Assembly: GCA_046758005.1 (NCBI GenBank)
Contig: JBHHZJ010000017.1
Span: forward strand, 1 to 42,404
Reading direction: 5' to 3'
DNA from: JBHHZJ01 sp046758005
Lineage (GTDB): Bacteria > Pseudomonadota > Alphaproteobacteria > Kiloniellales > J153
Length of the DNA: 42,404 nucleotides
The notes under the pieces: generated by a model
Told to the model about the DNA's origin: nothing
Databases searched by the model: none
Seen by the model: only the letters and a program-made list of their open reading frames with translations
Shown: positions 1 through 7,326 of the stretch, one piece after another
How the letters are laid out: each line of letters starts with the position of its first letter
Numbering within the stretch: the first letter of the stretch is position 1
Position numbers and translations under genes: made by a program

Positions 1-311
1 GTGTTGATCGCCACCTTGTCCGCCCCGGCCAGCAGCAGGGCGCGTACGTCCTCGGTCGAGCGCACGCCGCCGCCGACGGTGAGCGGCATGAAGCACTGCT
101 CCGCGGTGCGCGCGACCACGTCCAGGATAATGCCGCGCTTTTCGTGGCTCGCCGTGATGTCGAGGAAGCACAGCTCGTCGGCCCCGGCCGCGTCGTAGAC
201 GCGCGCCTGCTCGACCGGATCGCCGGCATCGCGCAGGTCGACGAAGTTGATGCCCTTGACGACCCGGCCGTCCTTGACGTCGAGGCAGGGGATGATGCGC
301 GCCTTGAGCAC
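1..311 (-). CDS. hisF: Imidazole glycerol phosphate synthase cyclase subunit HisF (3' end cut by window)
   Basis: HisF, with HisH, converts PRFAR and glutamine-derived ammonia to imidazole glycerol phosphate and AICAR in the cytoplasm. About 103 N-terminal residues are visible, starting with a GTG codon at 311 (VLKARIIPCLDVKDGR). The catalytic Asp in IPCLDVKDG, the FLDITAS strand and the phosphate-binding GGGVRS loop are present; translation ends in ADKVAINT, where the window stops. It follows hisA by 5 nt as the last visible gene of a his operon, and a GGAGG inside the 3' end of hisA could serve as its ribosome site. The family is usually about 250 residues, so more than half is missing here because of the window edge, not a mutation. 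Confidence 0.95.
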   Translation of the reverse strand, partial: MLKARIIPCLDVKDGRVVKGINFVDLRDAGDPVEQARVYDAAGADELCFLDITASHEKRGIILDVVARTAEQCFMPLTVGGGVRSTEDVRALLLAGADKVAIN

Positions 312-316
312 GAAAC

Positions 317-1057
317 CTATGCCTCCGCCGCCTCGGCGCGGACCAGCGCGAGCGCGCTGGCCGGATCGATGCGCCCGTCGTAGAGCGCGCGCCCGCAGAT
401 GACGCCCTCGATCCCCTCCGCCTCGAGCGCAAGCAGAGCCGCGATGTCGTCGAGCGAGGCGACCCCGCCGGAGGCGATCACGGGCACGCGTACCCCACGG
501 GCCAGCGCCAGGGTGGCCTCGACGTTGACGCCCTCGAGCGCGCCGTCGCGTTCGATGTCGGTGTAGACGATCGCGGCCACCCCGGCGTCCTCGAAACGCC
601 GGGCGAGCCCGGCGGCCTCGAGCGCGCTGTCCTCGGCCCAGCCCTCGACCGCGACCCGCCCGGCGCGGGCGTCGATGCCGACCGCGACGCGCCCGGGAAA
701 CCGGCGGCAGGCCGCATGCACAAGCGCCGGATCCTTGACCGCCGCGGTGCCCAGGATCACGCGCGCAACGCCGGCGGCCAGCCAGCCCTCGATGGTCGCC
801 ATGTCGCGGATGCCGCCGCCCAATTGCACCGGCGCCTCGACCGCGGCGAGCACCGCCTCGACCGCGGCACGGTTGACCGGCCGGCCGGCGAAGGCGCCGT
901 CGAGGTCCACGACATGCAGCCACGCGAAGCCGGCATCGACAAAGGCGCGCGCCTGCGCCGCCGGGTCCTCGTTGAACACGGTGGCCGTGTCCATGGCGCC
1001 GCGCACGAGGCGCACCGCCCGGCCGTCCTTCAGGTCGATCGCGGGGAACAGGATCAT
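317..1057 (-). CDS. hisA: Phosphoribosylformimino-5-aminoimidazole carboxamide ribotide isomerase HisA
   Basis: HisA performs the Amadori rearrangement of ProFAR to PRFAR in histidine synthesis. The 246-residue product is full length for this TIM-barrel family. The catalytic aspartates fall in FPAIDLKDG (D8) and GIDAR (D129), and the phosphate-binding segments QLGGGIRD and ASGG are present. It starts 3 nt after the stop of the GNAT gene and is followed after 5 nt by hisF, so it is translated from the same polycistronic his mRNA. Confidence 0.97.
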   Translation of the reverse strand: MILFPAIDLKDGRAVRLVRGAMDTATVFNEDPAAQARAFVDAGFAWLHVVDLDGAFAGRPVNRAAVEAVLAAVEAPVQLGGGIRDMATIEGWLAAGVARVILGTAAVKDPALVHAACRRFPGRVAVGIDARAGRVAVEGWAEDSALEAAGLARRFEDAGVAAIVYTDIERDGALEGVNVEATLALARGVRVPVIASGGVASLDDIAALLALEAEGIEGVICGRALYDGRIDPASALALVRAEAAEA

Positions 1058-1060
1058 GCC

Positions 1061-1651
1061 TCAGCCGGCGCCGGCCTCCGTGGCCGTCTGCTCGCCGTCC
1101 AGGTCCTTGTAGTAGTAGAAGCCGGTCATCCAGGTGCCGCCGATCCGGGCGTAGTGGGGATGCGTCCCGTAGCGCCGGTAACCGAGCGACTCGTAGAGCC
1201 GGATCGCCGCCTCCTGCGTCGCGCGCACGTCGAGGTTGAGCACGCACAGGCCGGCCTTGCGCGCCGCGTCCTCGATGGCGAGGACCAGCATCCGCGCCAG
1301 CCCGTGGCCGCGCGCCCAGGGCGCGATGAACGAGGTCGTGAGCTGGCCGAGATAGGCCTGGGCCTCGTTGTTGCGCGGCGCGCGCACGAGCTGCGCCGAG
1401 CCGGCGATGGTCTGGTCGAGTCGCGCCACGAACAGCTCGCGCTCGGGCACGAGCAGAACCCCTTTCCAATACGCCTCCATGACGTGACGCGGCGGCGGGC
1501 TCAACCAGCCGAATCCGCCGCCGTCCAGAATCGCCGCCTCCGCGGCGTCGCACAGGTCGTGCAGGTCGGGGCCGGAAAACTCGCTCAGTCGCTCCACGCC
1601 GGTGCTCGGCGCGCCTCCCTCCGCCCTGTGCCAGTCGAAGGTCACCGTCAT
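1061..1651 (-). CDS. GNAT-family N-acetyltransferase inside the his operon
   Basis: This 196-residue protein carries a GNAT fold. The acetyl-CoA pyrophosphate loop is readable as ARGHGLARML (about 113-122), followed by the typical helix, strand LCVLNLDVRATQEAAIRLYESLGY and C-terminal FYYYKDL. The substrate cannot be read from sequence. The ATG at 1651 overlaps the hisH stop as ATGA, with GAGGTGG upstream as ribosome site; a GTG at 1660 is a possible alternative. It ends 3 nt before hisA, so it is embedded in the histidine operon although it is not one of the pathway enzymes. A role linked to histidine or an intermediate is only inference from position. Confidence 0.88.
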   Translation of the reverse strand: MTVTFDWHRAEGGAPSTGVERLSEFSGPDLHDLCDAAEAAILDGGGFGWLSPPPRHVMEAYWKGVLLVPERELFVARLDQTIAGSAQLVRAPRNNEAQAYLGQLTTSFIAPWARGHGLARMLVLAIEDAARKAGLCVLNLDVRATQEAAIRLYESLGYRRYGTHPHYARIGGTWMTGFYYYKDLDGEQTATEAGAG

Positions 1652-2292
1652 GGACGCCACCTCAGGAAATTTTCGAGCATTCGCAAGCCCGCGGCCTGGC
1701 TCTTCTCGGGGTGAAACTGGGTTCCGATCAAATTATCGCGTCCGACCACCGCCGCCACAGGACCGCCATAGTCCACGGCAGCCAGGGTGTGCGCCGGGTC
1801 CGCCGGCCGGAAACGATAGCCGTGCAGGAAGTAGACATGGGGATTGGGGCCGAGCCGCGCCAGCACCGGATGCTCCGCGGCCGCGATCTTCAACTCGTTC
1901 CAGCCCATGTGCGGGACCTTGAGCGCCGGGTCGGCCGGCGTGAGCGCCACGACCTCCCCCGGGATCCAGCCGAGGCCGGAATGATCGCCGTCCTCGCGCC
2001 CCACCGTCGCCATGAGCTGCATGCCCACGCAGATGCCGAGGAACGGCCGGGCGCGCCGGAGCACCGCGTGCTCGAGCGCCGCGACCATGCCGGGCAGGGC
2101 GTCGAGCCCGCGCCGGCAGTCGGCGAAGGCGCCGACTCCCGGCAGGACGATCCGGTCGGCCCCGGCCACCGCGTCGGCGGCCGCGGTGACCGTCACGTCG
2201 ACGCTCAGCCCGGCCTCGGCCGCGGCGCGCTCGAAGGCCTTGGCGGCCGAGCGCAGGTTGCCCGAGCCGTAATCGACGATCGCAACCCTCAT
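1648..2292 (-). CDS. hisH: Imidazole glycerol phosphate synthase glutaminase subunit HisH
   Basis: HisH is the class I glutamine amidotransferase that feeds ammonia to HisF. The 214-residue protein has the nucleophile Cys88 in FLGICVGMQ and the His194/Glu196 pair in QFHPEKS, a complete triad. I chose the ATG at 2292 (MRVAIVDYGSGN) because the family begins exactly there; the open frame reaches 2331 but the extra 13 residues match nothing. The stop overlaps the GNAT start (ATGA). hisB lies 48 nt upstream on the same strand. Confidence 0.96.
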   Translation of the reverse strand: MRVAIVDYGSGNLRSAAKAFERAAAEAGLSVDVTVTAAADAVAGADRIVLPGVGAFADCRRGLDALPGMVAALEHAVLRRARPFLGICVGMQLMATVGREDGDHSGLGWIPGEVVALTPADPALKVPHMGWNELKIAAAEHPVLARLGPNPHVYFLHGYRFRPADPAHTLAAVDYGGPVAAVVGRDNLIGTQFHPEKSQAAGLRMLENFLRWRP

Positions 2293-2340
2293 CCATGCCT
2301 CGCAAGGCTCTCCTTCGGCGGACCGGCTCACGACGTGGTC

Positions 2341-2928
2341 CTAAAGCTTCCCCTTCGTGGAAGGCACGGCATCGGCCCGACGCGGGTCGATCTCGATCGC
2401 CTGGCGCAGCGCCCGGGCGAGGCCCTTGTAACAGGACTCCACGATGTGGTGCGAGTTCTCGCCGTACAGCGTCTCCACGTGCAGGGTCAGCCCGGCGTGC
2501 TGGGCGAAGGCGTGGAACCACTCCTTGAACAGCTCGATGTCGATCTGGCCCAGCTTGTCGCGCTTGAAGGCGACCTTCCAGACCAGATAGGGGCGGTTCG
2601 AGGCATCGAGCGCGACCCGCGTCAGCGTCTCGTCCATGGGCACGAGCGCCTCGCCGTAGCGCCGGATGCCCTTGCGCTCGCCCAGGGCCTTGGCGACCGC
2701 CTGGCCGAGCACGATGCCGGTGTCCTCGGTCGTGTGATGGAAGTCGATGTGCAGGTCGCCTTTGGCCTTGAGCGTGATGTCGATCAGGCTGTGCCGCGCC
2801 AGCTGCTCCAGCATGTGGTCGAGGAAACCGATGCCGGTGGTGATGTCGTAGGCGCCGGTCCCGTCCAGGCTGATGCTGGCGGAGATTCGCGTCTCGGTGG
2901 TGTTGCGCTCGATCTTGGCCCGGCGCAT
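2341..2928 (-). CDS. hisB: Imidazoleglycerol-phosphate dehydratase HisB
   Basis: HisB dehydrates imidazole glycerol phosphate to imidazole acetol phosphate using two Mn ions. The 195-residue single-domain form, lacking the phosphatase half of the enterobacterial fusion, shows the metal-binding motifs FLDHMLEQLARH, DFHHTTEDTG and NSHHIVESCYKG. The start at 2928 is set by a strong GAGGAGG just upstream and by the conserved beginning RRAKIERNTTET. It is the first gene of the visible his operon and is divergent from hslV across 163 bp. Confidence 0.97.
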   Translation of the reverse strand: MRRAKIERNTTETRISASISLDGTGAYDITTGIGFLDHMLEQLARHSLIDITLKAKGDLHIDFHHTTEDTGIVLGQAVAKALGERKGIRRYGEALVPMDETLTRVALDASNRPYLVWKVAFKRDKLGQIDIELFKEWFHAFAQHAGLTLHVETLYGENSHHIVESCYKGLARALRQAIEIDPRRADAVPSTKGKL

Positions 2929-3054
2929 GGGGGCCTCCTCGCTCGGCTGCGCTCGCGCGGAAAAGCGGCGCCGTTTTAGCAGGAAGCCGGTCGGGCCGCC
3001 AGGGCGCAACGGCGCGGCCGCGGGCCCCCCGGGGCGGCGGCCTGCGGGCCGGCG

Positions 3055-3083
3055 CTTGACCCGGCCACGAATTCGGCCCATCT
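3055..3083 (+). promoter_or_regulatory. Candidate RpoH (heat-shock) promoter of hslVU
   Basis: CTTGACC at 3055-3061 and CCCATCT at 3077-3083, separated by 15 bp, resemble the sigma-32 consensus (CTTGAAA, 11-16 bp, CCCCATNT). hslVU is a classic heat-shock operon, which supports the call. Initiation would be expected near 3090, within a few bases of the hslV ATG at 3092. Confidence 0.55.
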
Positions 3084-3091
3084 GACATGCC

Positions 3092-3649
3092 ATGGCCCAA
3101 CCCCAGTCGAGCCCTTGGCACGGCACCACGGTGCTCTCCGTGCGCAAGGCCAGGCAGGTCGTCATCGCCGGCGACGGTCAGGTCAGCTTCGGCAACACCG
3201 TGGTCAAGTCCAACGCGCGCAAGGTGCGCCGGCTCGGCAAGGGCGAGGTGATCGGCGGCTTCGCCGGCGCCACGGCCGACGCGCTCACCCTGTTCGAGCG
3301 CTTGGAGGCCAAGCTCGAGACCTATCCGGGCCAGCTCACCCGCGCCTGCGTGGAGCTCGCCAAGGACTGGCGCACCGACCGCTACCTGCGCCGGCTCGAG
3401 GCCATGATGGCCGTGGCCGACGCCTCGGTATCGCTGGTGTTGACCGGCACCGGCGACGTGCTCGAGCCGGAGGACGGCCTGATCGGCATCGGCTCGGGCG
3501 GGCCCTACGCGCTCGCCGCCGCGCGCGCGCTCATCGACCGGGACGACATGGAGGCCGAGGCGATCGCGCGCACGGCCATGGAAATCGCCGCAGGGATTTG
3601 CATCTATACCAATGAGCGTATCGTTCTCGAAAGCATCACAGCCGGCTGA
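3092..3649 (+). CDS. hslV: ATP-dependent protease peptidase subunit HslV (ClpQ)
   Basis: HslV forms the double-hexamer proteolytic core of the HslUV protease. The 185-residue protein has an 11-residue leader before the expected catalytic threonine in WHGTTVLSVRK (Thr12 by count), a longer leader than in E. coli where Thr follows the initiator Met, and one I recall as usual in alphaproteobacteria. Further family landmarks are GDGQVSFGNTVVK, GFAGATADALTLFERLE and IGSGGPYALAAARAL. No Shine-Dalgarno is visible before the ATG, fitting a short or absent leader. The hslU start codon lies inside its 3' end. Confidence 0.97.
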   Translation: MAQPQSSPWHGTTVLSVRKARQVVIAGDGQVSFGNTVVKSNARKVRRLGKGEVIGGFAGATADALTLFERLEAKLETYPGQLTRACVELAKDWRTDRYLRRLEAMMAVADASVSLVLTGTGDVLEPEDGLIGIGSGGPYALAAARALIDRDDMEAEAIARTAMEIAAGICIYTNERIVLESITAG

Positions 3650-4982
3650 CCGGCGCCTGGCCGCGCCGCACGCCACCGCCTTCAGCCCGCGCGAGATCGT
3701 CTCGGAGCTGGACCGCTACATCGTCGGCCAGAACGACGCCAAGCGCGCCGTCGCGATCGCGCTCAGGAACCGCTGGCGGCGCCAGCAGCTGCCCGAGGAG
3801 CTGCGCGAGGAGGTGCTGCCCAAGAACATCCTGATGATCGGGCCGACCGGGGTGGGCAAGACCGAAATCGCGCGCCGGCTCGCCCGGCTCGCCCAGGCGC
3901 CGTTCATCAAGGTCGAGGCGACCAAGTTCACCGAGGTCGGCTACGTCGGCCGGGACGTGGAGCAGATCGTGCGCGACCTGGTCGAGATCTCGATCGCCAT
4001 GACCCGCGAGCGCATGTCCAAGGAGGTCAAGGCCAAGGCCGAGTTGAGCGCCGAGGAGCGGCTGCTCGACGCGCTCGTCGGCGAGAACGCGGGCGCCGAA
4101 ACGCGCGCCAAGTTCCGCCGCATGCTGCGCCACGGCGACCTCGACGGGCGCGAGATCGAGGTCGACGTGGCGGATGTCGCGACCCTGCAGCTGCCGACCA
4201 TGGACATCCCGGGCATGCCGGGAGCCAGCATGGGCATGATCAACCTCAACGACATCTTCGGCAAAGCCTTCGGCACCCGGACCAAGAAGCGGCGCCTGCC
4301 GATCGGCGAGGCCATGGAGGTGCTCACCCAGGAGGAGAGCGACAAGCTGCTCGACCAGGAGGCGGTGACCGGCGAGGCGATCGCCACGGTCGAGCAGAAC
4401 GGCATCGTCTTCCTCGACGAGATCGACAAGATCACCGTGCGTTCCGAGCGCATCGGCGCGGACGTCTCGCGCGAGGGCGTGCAGCGCGACCTGCTGCCGC
4501 TCATCGAGGGCACGAGCGTGGCGACCAAGCACGGCGCGGTCAAGACCGACCACGTCCTGTTCATCGCCTCGGGCGCGTTCCACCTGGCCAAGCCGTCGGA
4601 CCTGCTGCCCGAGCTCCAGGGCCGCCTGCCGATCCGGGTCGAGCTTTCCGCGCTCGACCGCCACGACTTCAAGCGCATCCTGACCGAGCCGGAGAACAGC
4701 CTGGTGCGCCAGTACAAGGCCCTGCTCGAGACCGAGGGGGTGAGCCTCGACTTCACCGAGGACGCGATCGACGCGCTCGCCGACCTGGCCGCCGAGATCA
4801 ACTCGAGCGTCGAGAACATCGGCGCCCGGCGCCTGCACACGGTGATGGAGAAATTGCTCGAGGAGATCTCGTTCACCGCCACCGACCGCGGCGGCGAGGC
4901 CATCACCATCGACGCGGCCTACGTCCACGACCAGGTCGCCGAACTCGCCAAGAACGCGGATCTCAGCAAGTTTATGCTTTAG
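3612..4982 (+). CDS. hslU: ATP-dependent protease ATPase subunit HslU (ClpY)
   Basis: HslU is the AAA+ unfoldase that feeds substrates to HslV. The 456-residue protein has Walker A GPTGVGKT (77-84), pore loop GYVGRD (110-115), Walker B IVFLDEIDK (265-273) and the sensor/arginine region ENIGARRLHTVMEKLLEE. The ATG at 3612 overlaps the end of hslV by 38 bp; it is the only start codon in frame before the conserved SPREIVSELDRYIVGQ, so the overlap appears real. The C-terminus ADLSKFML, which inserts into HslV to activate it, is intact. Confidence 0.97.
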   Translation: MSVSFSKASQPADRRLAAPHATAFSPREIVSELDRYIVGQNDAKRAVAIALRNRWRRQQLPEELREEVLPKNILMIGPTGVGKTEIARRLARLAQAPFIKVEATKFTEVGYVGRDVEQIVRDLVEISIAMTRERMSKEVKAKAELSAEERLLDALVGENAGAETRAKFRRMLRHGDLDGREIEVDVADVATLQLPTMDIPGMPGASMGMINLNDIFGKAFGTRTKKRRLPIGEAMEVLTQEESDKLLDQEAVTGEAIATVEQNGIVFLDEIDKITVRSERIGADVSREGVQRDLLPLIEGTSVATKHGAVKTDHVLFIASGAFHLAKPSDLLPELQGRLPIRVELSALDRHDFKRILTEPENSLVRQYKALLETEGVSLDFTEDAIDALADLAAEINSSVENIGARRLHTVMEKLLEEISFTATDRGGEAITIDAAYVHDQVAELAKNADLSKFML

Positions 4983-5025
4983 CGGGTGTAGCAAACGCCC
5001 TTGGTACGTCGCGCCCCTCGCGCTG

Positions 5026-5050
5026 TCCCTCTCCCGCGCGGAGAGAGGGA
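5026..5050. terminator. Hairpin between convergent hslU and XRE genes
   Basis: An 8-bp perfect stem, TCCCTCTC (5026-5033) and GAGAGGGA (5043-5050) with a 9-nt loop, lies 43 bp after the hslU stop. There is no adjoining T-tract, so a rho-independent terminator is possible but weak. It could also be a copy of the common CCCTCTCC dispersed hairpin repeats. Confidence 0.3.
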
Positions 5051-5092
5051 ACGCAGCTGCGTCGACCAGTCAATTTTGTCGAGGCGTGGTCT

Positions 5093-5455
5093 TCACCCTC
5101 CGGCCGTGTCCTTCATTTCGCCGAGTAGCTGCTCTATCGTTTCCTCGGGCAGGTCGGCGATGCGCTCGGCGAGCAGATTGGCGAGCTCGGTCGCCCGCGG
5201 CGACAGCCCCGAGGTGTCGACCACCACGCGCGGGTGCGAGAGGTCGGCGAGGCGCTGCAACTCCTCCGCGTCGTCCCAGATGACGCCGAGGTACTGGCAC
5301 ACCCGGTGCACGAAGCGCCGGTTGGGCCGGCCGCGCTGGCCGTGCTCGAGCGCCGAGAGGTAGGCGGGCGAGACGCCCAGACCCGCCGCCATGTCCTTGA
5401 GCGCCAGGCCGCGCGCGGCGCGCAGTTCCCGCATCTTCTCGCCGAAGGGCGTCAT
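5093..5455 (-). CDS. XRE-family helix-turn-helix transcriptional regulator
   Basis: This 120-residue protein has an N-terminal Cro/CI-type helix-turn-helix: REL-RAARGLALKDMAAGLGVSPAYLSALEHGQRG (about residues 10-43). A C-terminal helical region, LANLLAERIADLPEETIEQLLGEM, probably serves in dimerisation. It is the last gene of the minus-strand run lutABC-smr-GFA-XRE and converges on hslU. Its target cannot be read from the sequence. I recall similar small regulators beside hslU and smr in other alphaproteobacteria, which suggests a conserved neighbourhood. Confidence 0.9.
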   Translation of the reverse strand: MTPFGEKMRELRAARGLALKDMAAGLGVSPAYLSALEHGQRGRPNRRFVHRVCQYLGVIWDDAEELQRLADLSHPRVVVDTSGLSPRATELANLLAERIADLPEETIEQLLGEMKDTAGG

Positions 5456-5497
5456 GGACGATGTCGTTTCGCTATCGAAATCATTCCTTGTCCGACA

Positions 5498-5986
5498 CTA
5501 CTCGACGTACAGCCCGCGGGCCTTGTGCCAGCCCTCGATGGACTGGTCCGGGTAGGCCGCGAAGCAGGCGTCGCGCCTGCCCGCGCGGACGCGCACCCAC
5601 GGCGCCTTGTCGTCGAGCAGGATGTGCACGCGCTCGCGCGGCGCCGGCAGCGGGGTATCGATGGCCGAGGCGAAGGGATAGACCCACTCCGGCCAACGCG
5701 GGTCGGCGACGAAGAGCGCGCTGCCGCAGCGGCGGCAGAAATGCCGGCGCGCGGGGCTGATCCCCTGCGGGTCCTCCAGGCTCCCCCGCGCCCGGTAGAC
5801 GCCCAGGTGCCGCCTTCCCGCCACCTCGAGCGAGCGCGCCTCGCCCATGATGTTGATCGCGTACCCGCCGCCGCCCGCGGTCTTGCGACAGATCGAACAG
5901 TAGCAGCGCATGTAGGGCTGCGGCGTGTGCGAGAGCACGGAAAAGCGCACCGCGCCGCAGTGGCACGAGCCTTCGAGCAGGAGCAT
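5498..5986 (-). CDS. GFA-family (DUF636-type) zinc protein
   Basis: The 162-residue protein carries the seven-cysteine pattern of the glutathione-dependent formaldehyde-activating (GFA/CENP-V) fold: Cys8 and Cys10 in SCHCGAV, Cys28/30/33 in CYCSICRKT, and Cys84/87 in CRRCGS, which bind two Zn ions in characterised members. The founding enzyme was proposed to condense formaldehyde with glutathione, but most family members have no known substrate, so I give no reaction. It begins 67 bp after smr and ends 42 bp before the XRE gene on the same strand. Confidence 0.9.
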   Translation of the reverse strand: MLLLEGSCHCGAVRFSVLSHTPQPYMRCYCSICRKTAGGGGYAINIMGEARSLEVAGRRHLGVYRARGSLEDPQGISPARRHFCRRCGSALFVADPRWPEWVYPFASAIDTPLPAPRERVHILLDDKAPWVRVRAGRRDACFAAYPDQSIEGWHKARGLYVE

Positions 5987-6053
5987 GGCCGATCCCCCCG
6001 GGTCAGGCTTAACCGGGAATCAGTTTAGCGTCGATTCGCCCGTCCGTCTCCGG

Positions 6054-6641
6054 TTATTCGCCGCGCCTGCGCCGCAGCAGGACGTAGAGCGCGCCGTGGC
6101 CGCCGTGGCGCGGCTGGGCGTAGGCGAAGGCGAGCACGCGCGCCCGGTTGGGCGGCAGGTTGAGCCAGCGCGGAACCTGGGCGCGCAGCACGCCGCCGGC
6201 CTCCTTGGTCACGCCCTTGCCGGTGATGACCAGCACGCAGCGCTTGCCCGCCGCATGCGCCTCCGCGAGGAACGCCGCCAGCTCGCGCTGCGCCTCGACC
6301 TGGGTCAAGCCGTGCAGGTCGAGGCTCGCCTCGACCGGCAGCTGGCCGCGCTTCAGGCGCTCGGCGGTGCGCCGGTCGACCCCGGCCACGGTCCCGGGCG
6401 CGAGCTCGGGCAGCTGCGGGGGCCGCTCGGTCCGGGCGGGTGGCGATGGCGGGGCCGATGTCGCCGTGCCCTTGGGAACGTTCCGGGGCGCGGAGTCGGC
6501 CTCGGCCGGCGCCTCCTTTACGGCCTCGCGCCGCGCACGCTCGGGCTTGCTCAGGGGCCGGGCCCCGCGCGTCACGCGCAGCCACAGGTCGCGCTCCTCG
6601 GGCGAGAGCGCGGGCGGGCCGCCCGGCCGCCTACGGGTCAT
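6054..6641 (-). CDS. smr: Smr/MutS2-type domain protein
   Basis: The 195-residue protein has a disordered N-terminal half rich in Pro, Arg and Ala, and a C-terminal Smr domain with LDLHG (107-111) and TGKG (140-143), ending RHGGHGALYVLLRRR. Smr domains bind or cut branched DNA, and some act as RNA endonucleases; in this stand-alone alphaproteobacterial form the role is not settled. The ATG at 6641 overlaps the 3' end of lutC by 11 bp, so it is probably translated from the same mRNA as the lactate genes. Confidence 0.93.
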   Translation of the reverse strand: MTRRRPGGPPALSPEERDLWLRVTRGARPLSKPERARREAVKEAPAEADSAPRNVPKGTATSAPPSPPARTERPPQLPELAPGTVAGVDRRTAERLKRGQLPVEASLDLHGLTQVEAQRELAAFLAEAHAAGKRCVLVITGKGVTKEAGGVLRAQVPRWLNLPPNRARVLAFAYAQPRHGGHGALYVLLRRRRGE

Positions 6642-7326
6642 CGGCCGCGCCGTCCTCGACGAGGACGATGTGCAGGCGGCGCGGCCCGTGCGCGCCGAGC
6701 TGGATCGTCTGCTCGATGTCGGCGGTGCGCGAGGGCCCGGTGATGAAATTGACCGTGCGCGGCAGCACCCCGCGGCCGTAGGCCGCGCGCACCCGTTCCC
6801 AGGCGTCCTCGTAGGCGCCGACCACCTGCGAGGCGCCGAGCACCACGATGTGCGTATCGGGCAGGAAGTTGAGCGTGGTCGGCCCCTCGGGCCCGGAGTG
6901 GAGCATGAGCGTCCCGGTCTCGGCGATGCCGGCGAAGGCGCCGGTGACCGAGACCTCGTCGTCCGCCTCGCCGCGGCCCGTGGCGATCTCGAGCAGCTTG
7001 TGCCGTTTCCACGGCAGGGCCTCGAGGCCGGGATCGGGCGCAAGTTTCAATTTTGGCGGCAGATTATGCACCTTGAGGTACTCGGCCACCGCCCCCGGCA
7101 CGGCCCGCGGGCCCGGCACGCGGGCGACGGTGGCCGACTGCTCGACCGCCATGACCTCGAACAGGTCGACCTGCTCGCCGTGCGGCAGGTGCGCGCGCGC
7201 CGGCACCGGGCCGCGGCGCGGCGCGACCAGACGGGTCTCGACCGCGGCGCGCGCGGCCGCGTCGTCCGGGTCGCGCTTGAGCGCGCGCCGCACCGCGCCG
7301 AGGACCCGCTCGCGCGCGCCGCTCAC
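6631..7326 (-). CDS. lutC: Lactate utilization protein LutC (LUD domain)
   Basis: LutC is one of the three proteins of the LutABC L-lactate oxidising complex. The 231-residue product has the LUD domain, with TGAFAGIAETGTLML, GPTTLNFLPDTHIVV and the closing TVNFITGPSRTADIEQTIQLGAHGPRRLHIVL typical of the family. The start is GTG at 7326, overlapping the lutB stop as GTGA. It is followed by smr with an 11-bp overlap. No iron-sulfur motif is present, as expected for LutC. Confidence 0.95.
   Translation of the reverse strand: MSGARERVLGAVRRALKRDPDDAAARAAVETRLVAPRRGPVPARAHLPHGEQVDLFEVMAVEQSATVARVPGPRAVPGAVAEYLKVHNLPPKLKLAPDPGLEALPWKRHKLLEIATGRGEADDEVSVTGAFAGIAETGTLMLHSGPEGPTTLNFLPDTHIVVLGASQVVGAYEDAWERVRAAYGRGVLPRTVNFITGPSRTADIEQTIQLGAHGPRRLHIVLVEDGAADDP

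Noticed and set aside
2961..2978. AAAAGCGGCGCCGTTTT as a terminator in the hisB-hslV spacer
   Set aside because: The self-complementary centre leaves no loop, and both flanking genes start here, so no transcript ends at this place.
1733..3676. Minus-strand open frame of 647 codons spanning hisH and hisB in another frame
   Set aside because: It crosses three recognised genes and reads as Arg/Gly/Ala-rich low-complexity sequence.
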